Assembly (NCBI GenBank): GCA_019638615.1
Contig: JAHBTL010000015.1
Location: 1 to 64,000 of the forward strand
Reading direction: 5' to 3'
Origin: Chitinophagaceae bacterium
Lineage (GTDB): Bacteria > Bacteroidota > Bacteroidia > Chitinophagales > Chitinophagaceae
DNA length: 64,000 bases
The notes below the pieces were generated by a model. The model did no database searches and was not told the DNA's origin. It was given only the letters and a program-made list of their open reading frames with translations. Numbering within the stretch: the stretch's first letter is position 1; each line of letters starts with the position of its first letter. Of this stretch, positions 1 through 6,497 are shown piece after piece. Made by a program: the position numbers and the translations under genes.

Positions 1-1
1 C

Positions 2-58
2 ATTAATGAGAATATTTCTTTAGCGGATATTTATGTGGATGTGAAGCTGGAAAGGTAG
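2..58 (+). CDS. 3' end of a Uma2-family (DUF820) protein, cut by the window edge
   Basis: Only the last 18 codons and a TAG stop are present. They read INENISLADIYVDVKLER. The ending closely resembles the C-terminus of the Uma2-like fragment at 1362-1607 ([19 protein letters not shown]); 40 of 54 aligned bases agree. Uma2 proteins are small PD-(D/E)XK-fold proteins, presumed nucleases, common in many copies in cyanobacteria and Bacteroidota. The catalytic part lies outside the window, so activity cannot be judged. The assignment rests on the better-preserved paralogue. Confidence 0.5.
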   Translation: MNENISLADIYVDVKLER

Positions 59-66
59 CTCCTCTA

Positions 67-753
67 TCAGGGGTTCAGTATCTGTTTAATTTTTTGTTTT
101 ACAAGAGGAATTCTTTCTTTCAGCATTAATGGATTGATATGTGCCATCAATACTTCCTCAAGTATACCCGTTGTTATCAAACGATCTAATTCATGTATCA
201 GAAAATTTCTGACAGAAGGATCAGCCTGTGCCGTCTCTTCCACAATGGTGGTTCTGTTATCCAGTACATAAATGATGTCTTCCATATCATGACTGGTCCT
301 GTAATCTTTTCCCCTGTTATGAAACGCTTCAAATTTAGTGGCGAGGAAGCAGGGCGCCGAAAGTATATACACTGTTTGTTCTTCAGCATTTGCTTTCCAC
401 AGGTTTTCAAAGCCCGGTTTATACCAACGGTTCGTTGGTCCCCAGGGACCTGCTGCTGCACTCATAATATCTACAGGTATGTTTTTGTATCTGTAACTGT
501 TGATGGTATGCCTTTCCGGGTCGGGATAAAACCCCAGCGCCAGCAATTTTTCGATGGTTTGCTGCCAGTCGTTAAGCGTCACTATATGCAATGCAATATC
601 CACATCATCTGTGGGGCGTACCTCATCCGGAGCCGGATCGTTGGCATAGAGGCTGATAACAGCGCCGCCCACAAATACCACCTGCCGGTTTAAATGCTGC
701 AGGGTCGCCGCTATTTCTGCTATTATGGCAATATTGATATTTCTATTCGCCAA
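67..753 (-). CDS. Nucleotidyltransferase of AbiEii-like type
   Basis: A 228-residue protein with the nucleotidyltransferase-fold signature: a glycine-rich VGGAVISLY segment near residues 28-36, followed about 12 residues on by TDDVDIAL, whose acidic residues would bind the metal-nucleotide. The central WGPTNRWYKPGF and AFHNRGKDYRTSHDMEDI segments are typical of Bacteroidota nucleotidyltransferases related to AbiEii toxins. It overlaps the upstream regulator gene by 11 bases, so the two are translationally coupled. AbiEii toxins act with an AbiEi winged-helix antitoxin. The pairing fits such a toxin-antitoxin arrangement, but a toxin role is inferred from family and layout only. A non-toxic transferase is possible. 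Confidence 0.7.
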   Translation of the reverse strand: MANRNINIAIIAEIAATLQHLNRQVVFVGGAVISLYANDPAPDEVRPTDDVDIALHIVTLNDWQQTIEKLLALGFYPDPERHTINSYRYKNIPVDIMSAAAGPWGPTNRWYKPGFENLWKANAEEQTVYILSAPCFLATKFEAFHNRGKDYRTSHDMEDIIYVLDNRTTIVEETAQADPSVRNFLIHELDRLITTGILEEVLMAHINPLMLKERIPLVKQKIKQILNP

Positions 754-1267
754 TGCCGAATTTTTTTTTCAGTATCGCCAATGCCAGCTCTTTTTCTCTT
801 GCCCTGCCTACCCGCAAGGCATCGATCAGTACCAGCAGTTCGTATAACACAGGATCGTTCAATACAGCTTTGGGTACCGAAGGATACAGGGGCTGGATGC
901 CATGCCCCCGCACATTACCCTCGGCATAGGGCCACACATATATTTCCGTGCTTTGTATTTGTTCTTTAAGCGGCGATGCGGAATGTGCTGTAGGCAGTCC
1001 CCGCACTACCGCACCGGGCTTTTGCGGAAAAACATAGGGTATGCCATGAGATAATAATTCAAGCAATGCGCTTTTCATAACTATTTTGCCTGTGATATCC
1101 AGTAATCCGGCATACCTGGAACGAGCCACGGAATCGCTCACTTCTGACTGGCTCATGCCCAAAGACCGGGCAGCGGATTTCTGATTCCAGCCGGTATCAT
1201 TCATGCTGATGATCTTTAGCAGCAGCACGATATCCTGCGGTTTTAATTGTATCATTCCGTGTTTCAT
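743..1267 (-). CDS. Winged-helix regulator, likely partner/antitoxin of the nucleotidyltransferase
   Basis: About 174 residues. Residues 10-50 form a helix-turn-helix: WNQKSAARSLGMSQSEVSDS, with the usual A-x3-G-M-S turn. The rest contains a PQKPGAVVRGLPTAH stretch as seen in AbiEi-like or DUF regulators that pair with nucleotidyltransferases. The open reading frame can begin at a TTG at 1273, but an ATG at 1267 is preferred. It places the palindrome at 1273-1291 immediately upstream, a good position for autorepression. The 3' end overlaps the nucleotidyltransferase gene by 11 bases. The assignment as antitoxin is inference from layout. Confidence 0.65.
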   Translation of the reverse strand: MKHGMIQLKPQDIVLLLKIISMNDTGWNQKSAARSLGMSQSEVSDSVARSRYAGLLDITGKIVMKSALLELLSHGIPYVFPQKPGAVVRGLPTAHSASPLKEQIQSTEIYVWPYAEGNVRGHGIQPLYPSVPKAVLNDPVLYELLVLIDALRVGRAREKELALAILKKKFGIGE

Positions 1268-1272
1268 GTGCA

Positions 1273-1357
1273 ATATCGCGTATTGCGATATGCAATATTA
1301 CTGCTTATTCCGAACCTTATCAAACAAAATATCGCCCATCGCAATACGCAATATTTT
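1273..1357. promoter_or_regulatory. Paired palindromic operator upstream of the HTH/nucleotidyltransferase operon
   Basis: Two related inverted repeats lie just before the regulator gene. At 1273-1291, ATATCGC and GCGATAT are separated by GTATT, a perfect 7-bp palindrome. At 1326-1357, AAAATATCGC and GCAATATTTT form a near-perfect 10-bp palindrome. Both are built from the same ATATCGC/GCAATAT half-sites, about 55 bases apart. This is the usual design for cooperative autoregulation by a winged-helix or HTH dimer, here presumably the product of the adjacent gene. Confidence 0.6.
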
Positions 1358-1361
1358 TTGA

Positions 1362-1607
1362 TTTTCAGATGTTTACAAATCTATCTATAGTCGAGGATCA
1401 AATCGTTATTGCAATATACCTACACTGAAAGAATATATACTGGTTGATTCCGAAAGCATGCATATTGAAATATTCCACCTGAATAAAATTAACCATTGGG
1501 AACTGGAGGAATATAACTCAGTGGAAGAAATGCTTTATATCAAAACTATTAATGAGGAAATTGCTTTAGGAGATATTTACAATGGTGTACAACTGGAAAG
1601 CATATAA
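1362..1607 (+). pseudogene. 5'-truncated Uma2-family (DUF820) gene
   Basis: An open frame without a start codon begins after a TGA at 1359-1361 and runs to a TAA at 1605-1607, about 81 codons. It reads [14 protein letters not shown], then a HWELEEYNS segment and [19 protein letters not shown]. This is the C-terminal half of a Uma2 protein: the conserved P-S/T-L-K-E-Y-hydrophobic-L-V strand, the W-x-L-E-E-Y strand and the terminal I-x-L-x-D-I-Y. Family members are near 190 residues, so the N-terminal half is missing. The fragment abuts the operators of the HTH operon. Together with the same-family 3' end at 2-58, it flanks the HTH/nucleotidyltransferase pair in direct orientation. Confidence 0.65.
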
Positions 1608-1630
1608 ATTATGCGTGAGCGGGTTGAATA

Positions 1631-1662
1631 GGGTTACTAACCTTTTGAAGGTTGGAAAACCC
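1631..1662. repeat. Interspersed palindrome, family 1, copy 1
   Basis: GGGTTactAACCTTTTGAAGGTTggaAAACCC is an imperfect palindrome. The same design (GGGTTnCnAACCTTT / AAAGGTTnGnAACCC) recurs at 6455-6488, 51174-51199 and 55772-55804, with decayed pieces near 22825-22862. All copies are intergenic. Confidence 0.7.
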
Positions 1663-1702
1663 TACGGTTTTTACTTATCCCGGTAAATTGTATTTTTGGT
1701 TT

Positions 1703-1885
1703 ATGTCTGCTTCAAATATATATATTGACCTTACAAAAATGCAAGCCGCACTAAAGCAGTTTGTACGTTATAAAGCTGAAAAGGCTGGCAGTAATATTAT
1801 TTATGTTCGAAACGGACAATTGATTGAAGAAAACCCAAAAACGCATAAAAAGATAGTTTTAAAATATGTTGCCAAACATAGCTAA
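1703..1885 (+). CDS. Small protein upstream of a zeta-like fragment, possible antitoxin
   Basis: A 60-residue product from the ATG at 1703. A longer frame from a TTG at 1652 would run through a repeat and is rejected. The protein is basic and ends IVLKYVAKHS; no cysteine or membrane segment is visible. A TATTTTTG box at 1691-1698 resembles a Bacteroidota -7 element, but no good -33 element was seen. The stop overlaps the next start (TAATG at 1883-1887), so it was translationally coupled to the P-loop gene. In Bacteroidota, small genes in this position commonly precede zeta-toxin-like ATPases. A role as antitoxin is a guess from that layout. Confidence 0.5.
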   Translation: MSASNIYIDLTKMQAALKQFVRYKAEKAGSNIIYVRNGQLIEENPKTHKKIVLKYVAKHS

Positions 1886-1995
1886 TGCCTACGCTTTACA
1901 TTCTTGCAGGCCCTAATGGAGCAGGTAAAACCACTTTTTATCAAGCGGCTGTTGAAGGGGTGAATGTTGTTGAAGGTATTATCGAAAAAAGCTAA
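1885..1995 (+). pseudogene. Truncated zeta-toxin-like P-loop gene
   Basis: Thirty-six codons begin MPTLYILAGPNGAGKTTFYQ, a complete first strand and Walker A motif (GPNGAGKT) as in zeta-type kinases of Bacteroidota. A TAA follows only 16 residues later. Intact relatives are near 190-200 residues, with the catalytic aspartate/arginine region and a lid, none of which is present. The remaining GVNVVEGIIEKS tail does not look like the expected sequence, so an internal deletion or frameshifted remnant is likely. It starts on the last base of the upstream stop codon, so the original two-gene operon is still visible. It cannot be active as a kinase. Confidence 0.65.
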
Positions 1996-1997
1996 CT

Positions 1998-2444
1998 ATG
2001 AGCGATGATAAGTACGATTTCCAAAAGCTTCCCGAAGTATTCTACTATGAATTCCTTAGTGAGGGCCCTAAGGGGGTTATTAAAAAAGTAGTTCGCTATA
2101 AACTTATAGAAGATTCGCCGGTGAGAATATTTAACCTGGGTTTTGGAGATCTGGATACTGAAACTGATAATATAAACGATAAAATTAAGAGCAATAATAA
2201 AGATCGTCAGAAAGTGCTGGCAACAGTAGCTGAAACCGTAATTGATTTTACCCTGCACCACCCGGATGCTTTTGTTTTTGCACAGGGAAGCACTCCCTCC
2301 CGTACAAGGCTATACCAGATGGGGATTGCAGCTTTTTATAAAAAAATCTTGCTTGAATTTGAAGTAATTGGCTATGTTGGCGGGGAATGGCAAATCTTTG
2401 AAAACGGGGTTAATTACGAAGCGTTTTTAATAAAACGTAAATAA
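1998..2444 (+). CDS. DUF6934-family protein of unknown function
   Basis: A 148-residue soluble protein. The YRLIEDSPVRIFNLGFGDLD-like N-terminal half, the NDRQKVLATVAETV helix and the FAQGSTPSRTRLYQMGI segment match a Bacteroidota family I associate with DUF6934. It occurs near toxin-antitoxin and mobile genes, but its function is not established. The start lies 3 bases after the truncated P-loop gene, and the two reading frames are nearly contiguous. The gene shows no internal damage, unlike its neighbours. No catalytic motif is recognisable. Confidence 0.6.
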   Translation: MSDDKYDFQKLPEVFYYEFLSEGPKGVIKKVVRYKLIEDSPVRIFNLGFGDLDTETDNINDKIKSNNKDRQKVLATVAETVIDFTLHHPDAFVFAQGSTPSRTRLYQMGIAAFYKKILLEFEVIGYVGGEWQIFENGVNYEAFLIKRK

Positions 2445-2476
2445 TTGTATCTTTATAGAAGTAAGGATATTGTACT

Positions 2477-2647
2477 ATGAGCAATAAGTTAATAAACAAA
2501 GATAAACTTAACAAAGCTGCGATAGAAAGTCGCGATGAGGAAAAAATGGCGAAATATGCCGGGGCTTCTTATTTCCGTGAAAAGGATAAAAAAGCAAAAA
2601 AATTTTTAAAGGATCATCCTGTTCCCGCCAAATTCCTGCAACGGTAG
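2477..2647 (+). CDS. Small basic protein downstream of the DUF6934 gene
   Basis: A 56-residue frame starts MSNKLINKDKLNKAAIESRD and ends PVPAKFLQR, rich in lysine (about one in four residues) with a charged helix in the middle. It follows the DUF6934 gene by 32 bases on the same strand. Small lysine-rich genes often accompany this family in Bacteroidota, which supports it as real. Its last 34 bases overlap the 3' end of the convergent KilA-N gene, whose C-terminus is itself abnormal. No function can be assigned. Confidence 0.5.
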   Translation: MSNKLINKDKLNKAAIESRDEEKMAKYAGASYFREKDKKAKKFLKDHPVPAKFLQR

Positions 2648-3201
2648 TTACGCATTCCAATGAGTAGTATGCCTTTGTAATTGCGTGGCCTTATTTCAAT
2701 TTTTTTATTGTAGCGTTCTCTCCATTCTGCGGCTGTTTTTCCAAAGAGGGCGACATTTAATAAATCGGCTTCATTGGCATACACAAATGCGGCTTGTTGT
2801 TTCGTAATTGCCTGGGGTATGAGGTTTTCTTTTATGGCATCTGTGTGAATACGGTAATTAACTTTGGCTAATGTGCCGCCGTACCTTCCGGTTTTTGAAA
2901 CAATACCAACCGCATTGGTCGCTTCTATCCAGCGTTTAGGGGTGAGGGAAAAGCTGTTTGACCCCGCTATATTTTTAATTCCATCGAATTCGATGGAATT
3001 AAAATCAGGGTTGTGAAACTGTTCCCATAGACCAATGAACTCAATAGTGCTACGGTTACGCATCCGGTTTTGAAGAATGTAGTCGCTTCTTTCCGCATCC
3101 CTGTATCTTGCCATGTCTGTTAGTGAAATGTAATCCTGCTTATTGTCTTCATAAAGAACAATGTCTACTTGTTGTATGGTTATTTTCTTGTTGTTAGCCA
3201 T
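2614..3201 (-). pseudogene. KilA-N domain gene, internally deleted and 3'-altered
   Basis: The 195-residue frame starts with the KilA-N-type region: YEDNKQDYISLTDMARYRDA at about residues 17-36, then RSTIEFIGLWEQFHNPDFN, RWIEATNAVGIVSKTGRYGG and AKVNYRIHTDAIKENLIP. KilA-N is a DNA-binding domain frequent in phages and large DNA viruses and in Bacteroidota accessory islands. Two oddities suggest decay. From memory of the family, GRYGGT is usually followed by a stretch of about 50 residues (a DIAFEFASW-type helix) before the NYRIHTDAI block; here the two are fused. After ALFGKTAAEWRERYNKK the usual continuation is replaced by a short unrelated arginine-rich tail. Homologue alignment would confirm both. 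Confidence 0.6.
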
Positions 3202-3310
3202 AACATAAAATTTGATGTATGGTAAATTTAGAAAATCCTTTTGGTAATTTGCCTTTGTTGTTGCTCATTGTAAGGCATCAGCCAACCACCTGGAACAAGA
3301 GCAGAATATG

Positions 3311-3362
3311 AACCTATAAGCTTTGCCGCCCGGCATATCAGCGCTGCAAAGCTTGTAGGTTT
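3311..3362. repeat. Interspersed palindrome, family 2, copy 1
   Basis: AACCTATAAGCTTTGC and GCAAAGCTTGTAGGTT are inverted around a short loop containing CGGCAT and AGCGCT. A second copy with the same arms and a related loop is at 51322-51374. Both lie between genes. A T-rich run follows on the plus strand. Confidence 0.7.
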
Positions 3363-3382
3363 TTTAGTACAGCAAATCTATT

Positions 3383-3544
3383 TTATTTCTCCTCCTTAAG
3401 TAAGTTATACAAATAGTTATATGTATCTAAATATGTTACTTCAAGACTTTCCCACGAGGCTAATGCTTCTTTATATGTTTGTATTTGATTGTTTAATATT
3501 TCTTTCCCATTTTCTGTAATCGCTTGGGTTTGTAAAAATTCGGC
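3383..3544 (-). other. Out-of-frame continuation of the KAS III gene (lost C-terminal tail)
   Basis: A minus-strand open stretch of 53 codons without a start codon begins AEFLQTQAITENGKEIL, right after the GGGLS of the preceding enzyme. It ends with DTYNYLYNLLKEEK and a TAA. It has good codon structure and helical, protein-like composition, while the in-frame tail of the upstream gene (RIFTNPSDYRKWERN) does not. KAS III proteins normally have tryptophan or a similar residue after GGGLS. A small indel near 3545-3550 would join the two. I read this as the natural C-terminus now out of frame. Confidence 0.5.
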
Positions 3545-4496
3545 TTAACCCACCCCCCATGCCACAAATGAGAATATTTTTATCAGCTTGTTGGAATTCT
3601 TTAAAATGTTTTGATATTGTAATAAATATTGACGCGGAAGCAGTGTTACCCAAATATTCAACTGTTGTCAGAATTTTTGTTCTTGAAATGCCATTTTGCT
3701 CTAAACATTTCTCAATTACAATCTTATTTGCCTGGTGCGTAATGATATAGTCAAGCTCGTCAACAGACTTTATGTGTTTTGCCAATAACCATTTTATTGC
3801 CTCATTGATTTTTTGCACAATAAAATTTTTTACTTCTTTACCTTCCATTAGCAGATAGTGGTTTGTTTCCGTATTATTATAGGTTTGAATTGGGTATTTT
3901 GCCTTCCCGGCAAGAATTTTCAGGGAATAATTTTCACTTTCATCGCCATCAACGTCAGAACCCAGGTAGAAATCAATTATTCCTCTGCCTTCCCGGACTT
4001 CCTTTGAAACGATAACAGCGCCCGCGCCATCTCCAAATAATGCATTCATTAAGTAGTCTTTTGGGTTAATTAAATCCCTTATTTTGTCAACCCCAATAAG
4101 TAGGCCCTTTTTAAACTTTCCCGATTTTAAAAACATATCCGCAAGAGAAAGAGAATAAATGGGGCCGGCACATGGCATGTTTATTTCAAAGGCAAAAGCA
4201 TTTAGTAAACCCAATTTTTTCTGAACCAGAGTTGCTGTTTGCGGAAGTGTGTAATCTCCAAAAAAGGTATTCACAATAATAAATTCAATATCAGATTCCG
4301 TATTGTTCATCGCAGCTAATGCGGCAATTGTTCCCTGCTCGGAAGGTAGCAAATCGCTCTGCCGACGCTCAATAATGCCGGTCTTCAGTACGATCCAGTC
4401 TTCCAGATCGAAATCTGTTGTAAATTTTTCTGCTAAATGGCGGTTTGTAATAATGTTATCAGGAATGTAATGTCCTGCAGAAACTATTTTAGTCAT
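3471..4496 (-). CDS. KAS III-like (FabH-type) beta-ketoacyl-ACP synthase, probably frameshifted near its end
   Basis: A thiolase-fold condensing enzyme of 341 residues as read. The catalytic triad is complete: Cys109 in MPCAGPIY, His254 in THQANK and Asn284 in YLGNTASAS. FGDGAGAVIVS and GMGGGLS are also family signatures. Housekeeping FabH works on acetyl-CoA and malonyl-ACP in fatty-acid initiation. This copy is not beside other fab genes but 6 bases after an MFS exporter, with a GNAT gene at the head of the operon. A secondary-metabolite or acyl-transfer role is therefore more likely. After GGGLS the frame runs into 26 atypical residues, and the likely true end is at 3383 in another frame. 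The core residues are all upstream of the lesion. Confidence 0.75.
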   Translation of the reverse strand: MTKIVSAGHYIPDNIITNRHLAEKFTTDFDLEDWIVLKTGIIERRQSDLLPSEQGTIAALAAMNNTESDIEFIIVNTFFGDYTLPQTATLVQKKLGLLNAFAFEINMPCAGPIYSLSLADMFLKSGKFKKGLLIGVDKIRDLINPKDYLMNALFGDGAGAVIVSKEVREGRGIIDFYLGSDVDGDESENYSLKILAGKAKYPIQTYNNTETNHYLLMEGKEVKNFIVQKINEAIKWLLAKHIKSVDELDYIITHQANKIVIEKCLEQNGISRTKILTTVEYLGNTASASIFITISKHFKEFQQADKNILICGMGGGLSRIFTNPSDYRKWERNIKQSNTNI

Positions 4497-4502
4497 AACT
4501 AT

Positions 4503-5661
4503 TCAGCTATTTTGTTCTGGTATAATATCCATCTTATAAAGTGAAACCAATATTGCTATCGCGCTTAACAAGGCGGAATAAAAAGCTATTTGTTGTATGC
4601 CAAGTTTGTCAATAAATAAACTACAGGCTAAAAAACCAACGATTGCCGATAACCAGTTGGTAGTAGTTAAAACTGTTTGTGCCCATGCCTGTTTATCCAA
4701 TGCAAATATGTCGTAAATGATTTTCTGGCTCAACGACCTTGTGCAAAAGGTGGTAATACTTATGAAAACCCCTATTACTAAATACCCTGTCGGCGAGTTA
4801 AGATAGTTCAGCAATATCATGGCAAGCCCTATTGAAACAATGGTTGATATCAAGAGTAGTTTATTGGAGTAGGACTTTGAGAGTATTCCATATATATAGG
4901 GAAATGGAATGCTTAAAAGAACCCCTAAGGCCGTTAAATAGAGTATATTTTCTGTACTCATATTATTTTCACTCATCTGTAGGGTCAGAAAAAACCTGCT
5001 TGTATAGGTAAGTAAGAGCGTTATGTTAGTAACTACAAGTAAGCTAAAAAATGCTTTATTTTTAAAATAGATTGCTTTTCCGTAAGAAACTTGTTTTAGC
5101 GGTTTCTCCAGCTCTAATCCGATAAGCGGGAATTTGGTAAGGGTCATCAATAAGGCAAATGCAAGAAACATCCGGCTCCCAGCCAAATGATTTTATGAAC
5201 GAGCCCACAAGCAAACAACCCACAACGGTTCCTATCTGGGCCATTATATTAAGAATGCCTAAATTAACGCCGATCTTTTCGCTCTTGCTTAAATAAACCA
5301 TGAAAATATTCAGATAGTTTTGAACAAGGCCAGATAAAAACCATAGCGAAGCTGTAATAAACAGAAGCTGATAATAGGATGTTGCTGCCCCCATAAGAAA
5401 AAGTAATAAAGACATGACTATGGAACATTTTATAATAAAACCGCTTATAGAGGAACCGTAACTAAATGTATTCTTGGTTATAGCAGAGCCACAAAAAACT
5501 GCCACAAAAATTATTGACATAAAGGTTGCGTTGCCGCTTTTGGGTACTCCTGTTTTGATAATAAGTAATGGAAGCAGTAAAAAAACACCTTGAGTAATAA
5601 TTCTATCAAACAATACCGATGTGAAAATTCTGTAAATATTTCGTTTATAAGCTGTAGCCAT
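4503..5661 (-). pseudogene. MFS transporter gene split by a frameshift
   Basis: Two overlapping frames together make one transporter of about 390-400 residues, the normal size for a 12-helix MFS permease. The 5' part (from ATG at 5661) holds six hydrophobic helices up to VGCLLVGSFIKSFGW and then becomes hydrophilic and cysteine-rich. The 3' part (ending at 4503) resumes with FLAFALLMTLTKFPLIGLEL in another frame and holds the remaining helices. The switch lies near 5160-5180, at the sequence encoding SFGW. The gene sits between the GNAT gene (6 bases upstream of its start) and the KAS III gene (6 bases downstream), suggesting export of the product of those enzymes. A sequencing error cannot be excluded. 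Confidence 0.7.
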
Positions 5662-5667
5662 ACCAAA

Positions 5668-6294
5668 TTAAAAAACTAAATCATAAAGTTGTTTTGAGTT
5701 GATAGAAAATCCACTTGGGGTGGACATGGAAGTGTATTTTATTAAATCTTCCTTAACGCCATTTATTTCTTGCTGTAAGTCACACCTCATAGGGCAAACG
5801 CTCACGATATTACCATGAGGATCAACAATCAGTGCTCTCTCATAGTTTGTATCAAAGTGAAGACTTTCTCTACATTTCTTTACCAAAGATTCTTGAACAA
5901 CAGCGCCGTTCACATACTTTTTCCCGAGTTTAAAAGAATACGCAAGCCCTGAAAGGATTAGAATATTAAAAATATTCCTACCCCTGTAGTTAGGGTTTAT
6001 CATACATCTGCACAGATCTATTGTATCTTCTTCATTTCTAAAATTTCCTTTAAAATTTGTTTGAGTAATAAATGCACCGTTTGGGTTAAAAGTTATCCTG
6101 CCCAATGCTATCACTTCTGTTTTCGTTGAAAAAACAAGGAAATGACTGTTGTCATTATAGGGATCTTTGCGGAAATACTGGGCACCACCGCCGAAAATAT
6201 TGAGGGCTTTGATGAGCAGGTTGTTTTTAATATCAGCAGCAGTACGAATATTCACGGGATAACGCATGTTCAGGAACAGGTCAACCATTATCAT
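5668..6294 (-). CDS. GNAT-fold acyltransferase
   Basis: A 208-residue protein whose central part shows the acyl-CoA binding motif of the GNAT fold: CRCMINPNYRGRNIFNIL, with R-G-R-N-x-F, around residues 100-118, followed by the LAYSFKLGKKYVNGAV strand-helix. The length and the late motif are closer to N-acyl amino acid synthase or acyl-homoserine-lactone-type GNATs than to small acetyltransferases. The substrate is unknown. It heads a minus-strand run with the MFS and KAS III genes, with 6-base gaps, so one transcript is likely. The start at 6294 has nearby alternatives at codons 3 and 10. It overlaps the end of a regulator fragment on the other strand. Confidence 0.6.
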   Translation of the reverse strand: MIMVDLFLNMRYPVNIRTAADIKNNLLIKALNIFGGGAQYFRKDPYNDNSHFLVFSTKTEVIALGRITFNPNGAFITQTNFKGNFRNEEDTIDLCRCMINPNYRGRNIFNILILSGLAYSFKLGKKYVNGAVVQESLVKKCRESLHFDTNYERALIVDPHGNIVSVCPMRCDLQQEINGVKEDLIKYTSMSTPSGFSINSKQLYDLVF

Positions 6295-6387
6295 ATCAGC
6301 GCCGAGCTAAAGCAACTGTACGAAGATAAGATACGGTTGCTGGAAGAAAAGATTACGTACCTGGAGCGGGCTCAAAAAGTGTTATAA
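6271..6387 (+). pseudogene. 3' fragment of an HTH (XRE-type) regulator
   Basis: About 38 codons end VNHYHISAELKQLYEDKIRL then LEEKITYLERAQKVL and TAA. The heptad-like leucines and the ELYEDKIRLLEEKI pattern match the C-terminal coiled coil of Bacteroidota XRE-family regulators. No helix-turn-helix is found upstream; the frame there is antisense to the GNAT gene. The piece looks like the remnant of a regulator cut when the GNAT cassette arrived. Its exact 5' limit is uncertain. Confidence 0.4.
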
Positions 6388-6454
6388 GTTACCGGTGCGG
6401 TTTGCATTGCTGTAGTTTGCAACAGATTCTCAGATGAGATTCGGGGAGGGTTTA

Positions 6455-6488
6455 AGGGTTCCGAACCTTTTCAAAGGTTCGGAACCCT
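6455..6488. repeat. Interspersed palindrome, family 1, copy 2 (perfect)
   Basis: Two perfect 16-bp arms, AGGGTTCCGAACCTTT and its complement, are separated by two bases. It lies 9 bases after the serS stop, so besides being a repeat it can act as a transcription end for serS and for anything arriving from the left. This is the best-preserved copy of the family. Confidence 0.75.
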
Positions 6489-6497
6489 GGTCAATGT

